Source: Parasponia andersonii (lineage: Eukaryota; Streptophyta; Magnoliopsida; Rosales; Cannabaceae). From it: DNA of 64,000 bases. Below the pieces are notes generated by a model. The model did no database searches, was not told where the DNA came from, and saw nothing but the letters and a program-made list of their open reading frames with translations. The position numbers and the translations under genes are program-made. The stretch lies in the NCBI GenBank assembly GCA_002914805.1, contig JXTB01000089.1, forward strand, positions 647,496 through 711,495, written 5' to 3'. Positions 58,837-64,000 of this stretch are shown here, piece after piece (the stretch's first letter is position 1; every line of letters begins with the position of its first letter).

Positions 58837-61800
58837 ATGACAAACACCAGAAACACTACCAGAGTTACTGGAACTAGCCAAAACCAACCCCAAAGCACTG
58901 CTGCCGCACAGGCAGACCATGCTCAGGATCAGTCTATTATGACCATATCAGAAAACCTTGCTCAGAGACAGGATCGCATGGAGGAGACACTGGTGAACCT
59001 TCAGCAAATCACTAACCATATCAATGATTCTCTACAATGACTTGCTGAAGGGCAGATGGTGACCCCACCATAGCACGAACATCCCAGAGAATGTCCTGCT
59101 CAACTACCTGAGGAAGGAATATAGATCCTAGAGACAAGGAAATGTGATCAGCCAAGAATCCAGCAAGAGCGTCATAAAGATCACATCTCCAAAGGAAAAG
59201 GCAAAGTCGCAAACTTGCCTCCAAAATCTGGTACAGAGAGTTCAAGTACTAACCATGATCATGGACAACCTTCTCGTAAACCCACTGGTAATCAAGATCG
59301 CTTAAACAGCAGCGAATGAAAACAACCATCGAGGAGCGTCTTTGAAAGAATCAGCCAAGAGTCGAGACAAGATCCTGCAGATCTAAGACAATACTTGGAG
59401 TGGCGACGTAGCCATAAACGATCCGTATCGCATCATGATGACCAAAGTCGATCTCGTCGCACTATTTCGCTGAATTCCTCTCACAGATCGCAGAAGACTC
59501 TATCTGACCAATCTGTCATATATCGAGATAACAATCAAAGGCCGCCCTTGCTGCCAGCAAGAGATAATGCTCTCCCTCCGAACATCGATGTTCACAATTT
59601 AAGGATCGCATTAGATGCACTTGCTGGTTGGGACGATGAGCTCACTGATGGGTATCATCAATCGCCATTCAGTGAGGAAGTTCGAGCTGCTGCCCTATCT
59701 ATTAGATTCAGACTTCCCACCATAAACACTTTTGATGGGAAAACTGATCCACAGGATCATATGGATCACTTCAGCGACTTGATGGAACTCCATCATGTCA
59801 ATGATCATGCACGCTACAGATGTTTTGCTGTAACTCTCTCAGGAGCAGCAAAGAAGTGGTTCCGAGGACTCAAATCTGTCTCAATCTCGTCTTGGCAACA
59901 ACTTCAGACGGTGTTCCTGAGACAGTTCCAGGCTGCAAAGAATTTCACTGTTCCACTTGTTAGCTTGTCTGCAATTCGACAAGGTCCACAGGAAAATCTA
60001 CGATCTTATCTCAATCGATTCACCTCAAAGTTAGCGAAGGTCAACAACCTACCTGAAGGGGGAGTTTTAACTCTCATGATGGCTGGGGTGCGACTAGAAA
60101 CTAAACTCTGGGAGGAATTACTTGAGCGAGAGTGTAGAACTCTAGAAGACTTCTACTGAAGGGTTGGTCGGCATTTGAGGATAGAATCTTCGTATGAGAA
60201 TTTTCGAAAGAAAAAGAAAGAAGGAAGGAAAGATGCTACTAAAGATACGATCACGACCAACAATAACGGTAATAAGAAAAACAAAAGGAGTAATGAACAG
60301 TTGGCAGAGAATCAGGCCAGACCTAAAAAGCAGGAGATTTCAAGAGCTTCCATACGGTTCAACAATCACACTGAGTTAAATGCGCCCATAGATCATATCT
60401 ATGTGGTCACAAACCAGAAGGAGCGATACCATCAACTGGAACCAATAAAAAGGAACAGGGCAAAGCGCGACCCTAACAAGTTTTGCCAGTATCACAATGA
60501 TATTGGGCATGATACCAATAATTGCTATGCCTTGAAGGATGAAATTGAAAGAATGATTAAAGAGGGGCGACTGTGGCAGTACACCAGGCAGAACGATGAA
60601 AAGCGAGAAGAAAACCAACAGCGACCTCCAGAAATTCAACGCGAAGTCCGAACTATCTTTGGAGGACTGCATGTTGGCGGAGATTGGAAAAGGGCTCAAG
60701 ACAGATATGCACGAAAAGCTCGACAGTAGCCATTAACTAACGTCAGGCATCTTGAGCAGCGACCATACAAGCTTCAACGAGTACCAGACATGGACATTAC
60801 CTTCACAGAATAGGACGCAAGGGAAGTCCATTATCCGCATAATGATGCATTGGTCATAAAAATTAATTTTGGAAGCACACAGTTGTGGCGAGTATTAGTT
60901 GATAACAGGAGTACTGTGGACATCCTGTACTACGACGCCTTTAAGAAGATGGGGTTGAATGAGAGCGACTTGAGGCCTACCGTTACTCCACTCTATGGTT
61001 TCACTGGTGACAGCCTGATGCCTATGGGCATGATTGAATTAATGGTCAACGTTGGAACCTATCCTAGGGTTTCAATGATAATGACCCAATTTTTAGTGGT
61101 AGATTGCCCCTCCACATTCAATGCTATGCTAAGAAGACTGACACTGAGGGAACTTCGAGCCGTTACTTCAATCTACCATCTCACTATGAAATTTCCGACC
61201 CAACACGGGGTAGGCGAGGTGCGAGGAAACCAATATGATGCGAGGACTTGTTATAACAACTCGTTGAAGCTCGCAGCAAAGGATGCGACGCCTCGTACAA
61301 TGATGGTCCAGCTACTAGAAGAAGCGTCAGTCAAAACATCGGGCAAAACGTCAGTCGAAGCATCCTTTGAAGCATCAGACAAAGCGTCAGTCGAAGCATC
61401 AGTTGAAGCGTCCGAAAAAGCGTCAGTTGAACCGTCAGTTAAAGCGTCAATTGACACGACCAGCAAAGACTTCGATCCTCGAGAAATAGACAAAGAGGTC
61501 AGAACTGGACCCATTGAAGATCTGGAGGATTTATCATTCAGCATGTCATCCAAGACTTTAAAGATTAGAACGAAGATTCAAGAGCCTGTGCGAGCTTTGT
61601 TGGTCACTTTTCTAGAGTCTAACTTGGATGTCTTCGCATGGCAACATTCGGACATGGTAGGGATCGATTCGAAAATCATATGCCACCATCTTAATATAGA
61701 CCCGACAAAGAAGCCTGCATGATAGAAAAGAAGAGCTATGAATCCAGAGTGCTGCGTCGCGTTAAAAGAAGAGGTGGAGAAACTGCTCGAAATTGGATTT

Positions 61801-64000
61801 ATAAGGGAATCTTTTTACCCTAACTGGCTTGCAAACCCGGTTTTAGTGAAGAAACCCAATGGGAAGTGGAGAACGTGCATCGATTTCACCGATCTCAACA
61901 AAGCATGCCCGAAGGACAGCTTCCCCCTTCCGAGAATCGACCAGCTTGTAGATGCGACATCGGGGCATGAACTCTTAAGTTTTATGGATGATATTCTAGA
62001 TACAATCAAATCCCTATGTACGAGCTAGATGAGGAGCATACCTCGTTCATCACTGATCGAGGACTATACTGCTACAAAAAGATGCCCTTCGGACTTGTCA
62101 ACGTAGGAGCGACCTACCAGCATCTTATCAATATGATGTTTGCAAAACAAATTGGCAAGACAATAGAGGTATATGTCGACGATATGTTGGTGAAGTCAGA
62201 GAAAGCCGAAGATAACATCAAGCACTTTGATGAGATGTTCAAAATTCTTCGGAAATATCAAAATGAAGCTGAATCCCTAAAAGTGTGCATTCGGGGTAGG
62301 ATCTAGAAAGTTTCTGGGTTTTATGGTCAATCAACGAGGTATTGAAGTGAACCCTCAGAAGATACAAGTGTTGATTGATATGCAGTCTCCACGTAAACCC
62401 AAGGATGTACAGAGCCTAGCAGGAAGAGTAGCTGCACTGAGTTGATTTGTGTCCAGATCAACCGATAAATACCAACCGTTCTTTGAAGTATTGAAAGGAT
62501 CAAAGAGGTTCAAATGGATGAAAGAATACGAGCAGGCGTACCAAGAGTTGAAAAAGCACTTGGGTTTTCCTCCACTCCTGTCGAAGCCAAACCCAGGAGA
62601 AGAATTATGTTATATCTCGCTGTTTCCAAATATGCAACGAGTGCTGCATTAATTCACGAGGAGGAAAAAATACAGCGACCTGTCTATTATGTAAGTAAAA
62701 GATTACTTGATGCCGAAACTAGATATCCAGAGATGGAAAAATTGGCGCTAGCGCTCGTCATCGCATCACGAAAGCTTCGACCTTACTTTCATGCTCACTC
62801 CATCAAGGTTTTCATGAATTTCCCATTGAAACAGGTTCTACAAAAACCTGAGGCATCAGGACGGCTGCTTAAGTGGGCTATTGAATTGAGTCAATTTGAT
62901 ATTAATTTTCAACCTCGCACTACTATAAAGGGTCAGGCCCTCACAGATTTTATTGCAGAATTCACATTTGACGTCGATCTTCCCACAGGAGTACTCGAAA
63001 AAACCGCTTCAGATACATCAAGGTTGTGGAAACTTTATGTTGATGGGTCATCGAATGAAAATGGAGCAGGTGCGGGCCTAGTTTTAATCAGTCCTGAAGG
63101 GCACAACATTTATTATGCGCTTCACTTCAAGTTCCCAGTGTCGAATAATGAGACTGAATATGAAGCACTGATAGTTGGGCTAAAGCTTGCACATGAAGTG
63201 AAGGCCGAGATGATTGAAGTATACAGCGACTCCCAGCTGGTCATTTGTCAGGTTAAGGGCGATTATCAAGTGAGAGGAGTGAGAATGATGGCCTATCTGC
63301 AGGAGGTGCAATGATTGTTCTTAACATTCACCACTTATAACATGCAGCTTCTTCCTCGCATTGAAAATACCCGGGCGGATGCCCTTGCTAAGCTCGCTTC
63401 AACGAAAGACGCAGAGTTGTTGAAGGTTGTTCCTGTTGAATTTCTTGTATCACCAAGCATCGAGGTTGAGCCTCAAGTAGCTATGCCAGTTGACGACAAA
63501 CCATCGTGGATGGATCCTATAATGCAATATTTACAAAATGGTGATCTTCCCGAGAGCAAAGATGATGCAAAGCGACTCTGCATGAAGGCAGCCCGCTATA
63601 TCATCCTTGATGAGAAGCTTTATCGAAGAAGTTTTAGCTCGCCATTATTATTATGTGTCAATGATAAAAAAACACGCCACATTATGAGGGAAATCCACGA
63701 AGGAATATGTGGAAATCATTCTGGGGGGCAAGCACTTGCAAACAAGATTCTTCGACAAGGGTATTTTTGGCCAACTATGAAGAAGGATACAATGGAATTT
63801 GCTAGGAGGTGTGATAAATGTCAACGATTTGCGACTATTCCTAGAAAACCACATGTTCCTTTAGCTTCAATGACTAGTCCATGGCCATTTGCTGTTTGGG
63901 GAATTGATATTATCAGGATGCTTCCATTAGCACGGGGTGGTTTGAAGTATGCAGTGGTCGCAGTTGATTATTTCACAAAATGGGCGGAAGCTGAGGCCTT
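58837..64000 (+). pseudogene. Tat gag-pol polyprotein, lightly damaged, 3' part outside window
   Basis: Starting at ATG 58837, frame 1 holds gag (conserved block TFDGKTDPQDHMDHF at about 59731 and AAKKWFRGLK at about 59850), the nucleocapsid CQYHNDIGHDTNNC (60485-60526), protease VLVDNRSTVDILYYDAF (60892-60942, G changed to R), a repetitive linker, and RT (WRTCIDFTDLNKACPKDSF, about 61869). Frameshifts near 62000, 62290 and 62610 move the reading. RT continues with KMPFGLVNVGATYQ and YVDD (62172-62183). RT-linked RNase H contains YYVSKRLLDAETRYP. The second RNase H runs from LYVDGSSNENGAG (63034) through NNETEYEA and VYSDSQ to ADALAKLAS. Integrase follows with IHEGICGNH (63694), CDKCQRF (63811) and WGIDI (63898). 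In-frame stops are at 59038, 59071, 59120, 59317, 60156, 60727 and 63312. Tat gag and pol in one frame is normal. Confidence 0.9.
61321..61458 (+). repeat. 12-bp coding minisatellite in the gag-pol linker
   Basis: Eleven or more units of the form GCGTCAGTCGAA encode a Lys/Glu-Ala-Ser-Val tetrapeptide (EASVEASVEASEKASV) between protease and RT. Period 12 preserves the frame. The minus strand stays open as an artefact of the same repeat. Confidence 0.9.

Larger units (their letters stand above)
58097..64000 (+). mobile_element. second Tat-lineage Ty3 retrotransposon, right end outside window
   Basis: The order is LTR, primer site, gag, protease, RT-RNase H, a second RNase H and integrase, all on the plus strand. 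The double RNase H marks the Tat lineage. Fewer stops per kilobase than in the first Tat element suggest a younger insertion. Integrase continues past 64000. The left border is uncertain (somewhere in 58030-58150), because the second LTR is outside the window. It lies upstream of, and opposite to, the sulfate transporter relic. Confidence 0.88.

Noticed and set aside
61251..61553. 100-codon minus-strand ORF with Asp-Ala-Ser repeats
   Set aside because: Shadow of the 12-bp coding minisatellite on the plus strand.
1..64000. tRNA, rRNA and other structured RNA genes
   Set aside because: No tRNA A/B-box pair, rRNA block or snRNA-like sequence was recognised by eye; a covariance-model search was not possible.

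Overview
The window is land-plant nuclear DNA, most likely from a eudicot; the species cannot be named from sequence alone. The evidence is a dense nest of plant transposable elements (Tat-type and Athila-type Ty3 elements, a Ty1/copia element, a long-LTR non-autonomous element, hAT, a probable CACTA end, a Tourist-like MITE and foldback elements), AT-rich spacers with TA and poly-A/T tracts, and the last three exons of a plant sulfate transporter. No intact protein-coding gene was found. Every recognisable transposon coding region is broken by stops and frameshifts.

Layout. 1-9463: a decayed Tat-lineage Ty3 retrotransposon on the minus strand. Its gag-pol reads right to left (8835 to 3917). 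It is followed by a 3' untranslated region with two tandem arrays, and then by a coiled-coil open reading frame on the opposite (+) strand that carries a likely spliceosomal intron. Its 5' LTR (8845-9463) is fused directly to the middle of gag. 10405-10665 is a small foldback repeat and 10789-11079 a Tourist-like MITE. 11092-17659 is a complete non-autonomous LTR element with two 2.3-kb LTRs and a TATAT target duplication. 18343-23873 is a complete but dead Ty1/copia element with an AGTAT target duplication. 24469-25446 is possibly an old LTR. 25.4-33.0 kb is mostly unrecognised AT-rich DNA with tandem duplications and a CACTA-like end (30724-31665). 33018-33828 is a solo LTR of the first Tat family, with a TAAAG target duplication.

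33945-43418 is a three-level nest. An LTR related to the 11-kb element is split by a minus-strand hAT transposon (35322-42694). That hAT is in turn invaded by an Athila deletion derivative (38.1-42.1 kb) in which protease is fused to the integrase C-terminus. 43.4-48.9 kb is spacer with several tandem repeats. 48937-52576 is a second hAT on the plus strand with TIRs, an 8-bp target duplication and a broken transposase. 53775-54990 is a 1.2-kb foldback element. 55311-55532 is a homopurine tract. 57114-57853 (minus) is the 3' end of a SULTR sulfate transporter with a nonsense codon. From about 58.1 kb to the window end, a second, younger-looking Tat element runs on the plus strand, with LTR, PBS, gag, protease, RT, two RNase H domains and the start of integrase. 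It appears to sit in an intron of the sulfate transporter relic.

No wholly new biological system is evident. The items most worth a second look are the antisense, apparently intron-containing coiled-coil ORF of the first Tat element with its neighbouring satellite-like array; the previously hidden sulfate transporter exons; the large foldback element and its relatives; and the 25-bp/50-bp and 12-bp periodic arrays in the second Tat element.
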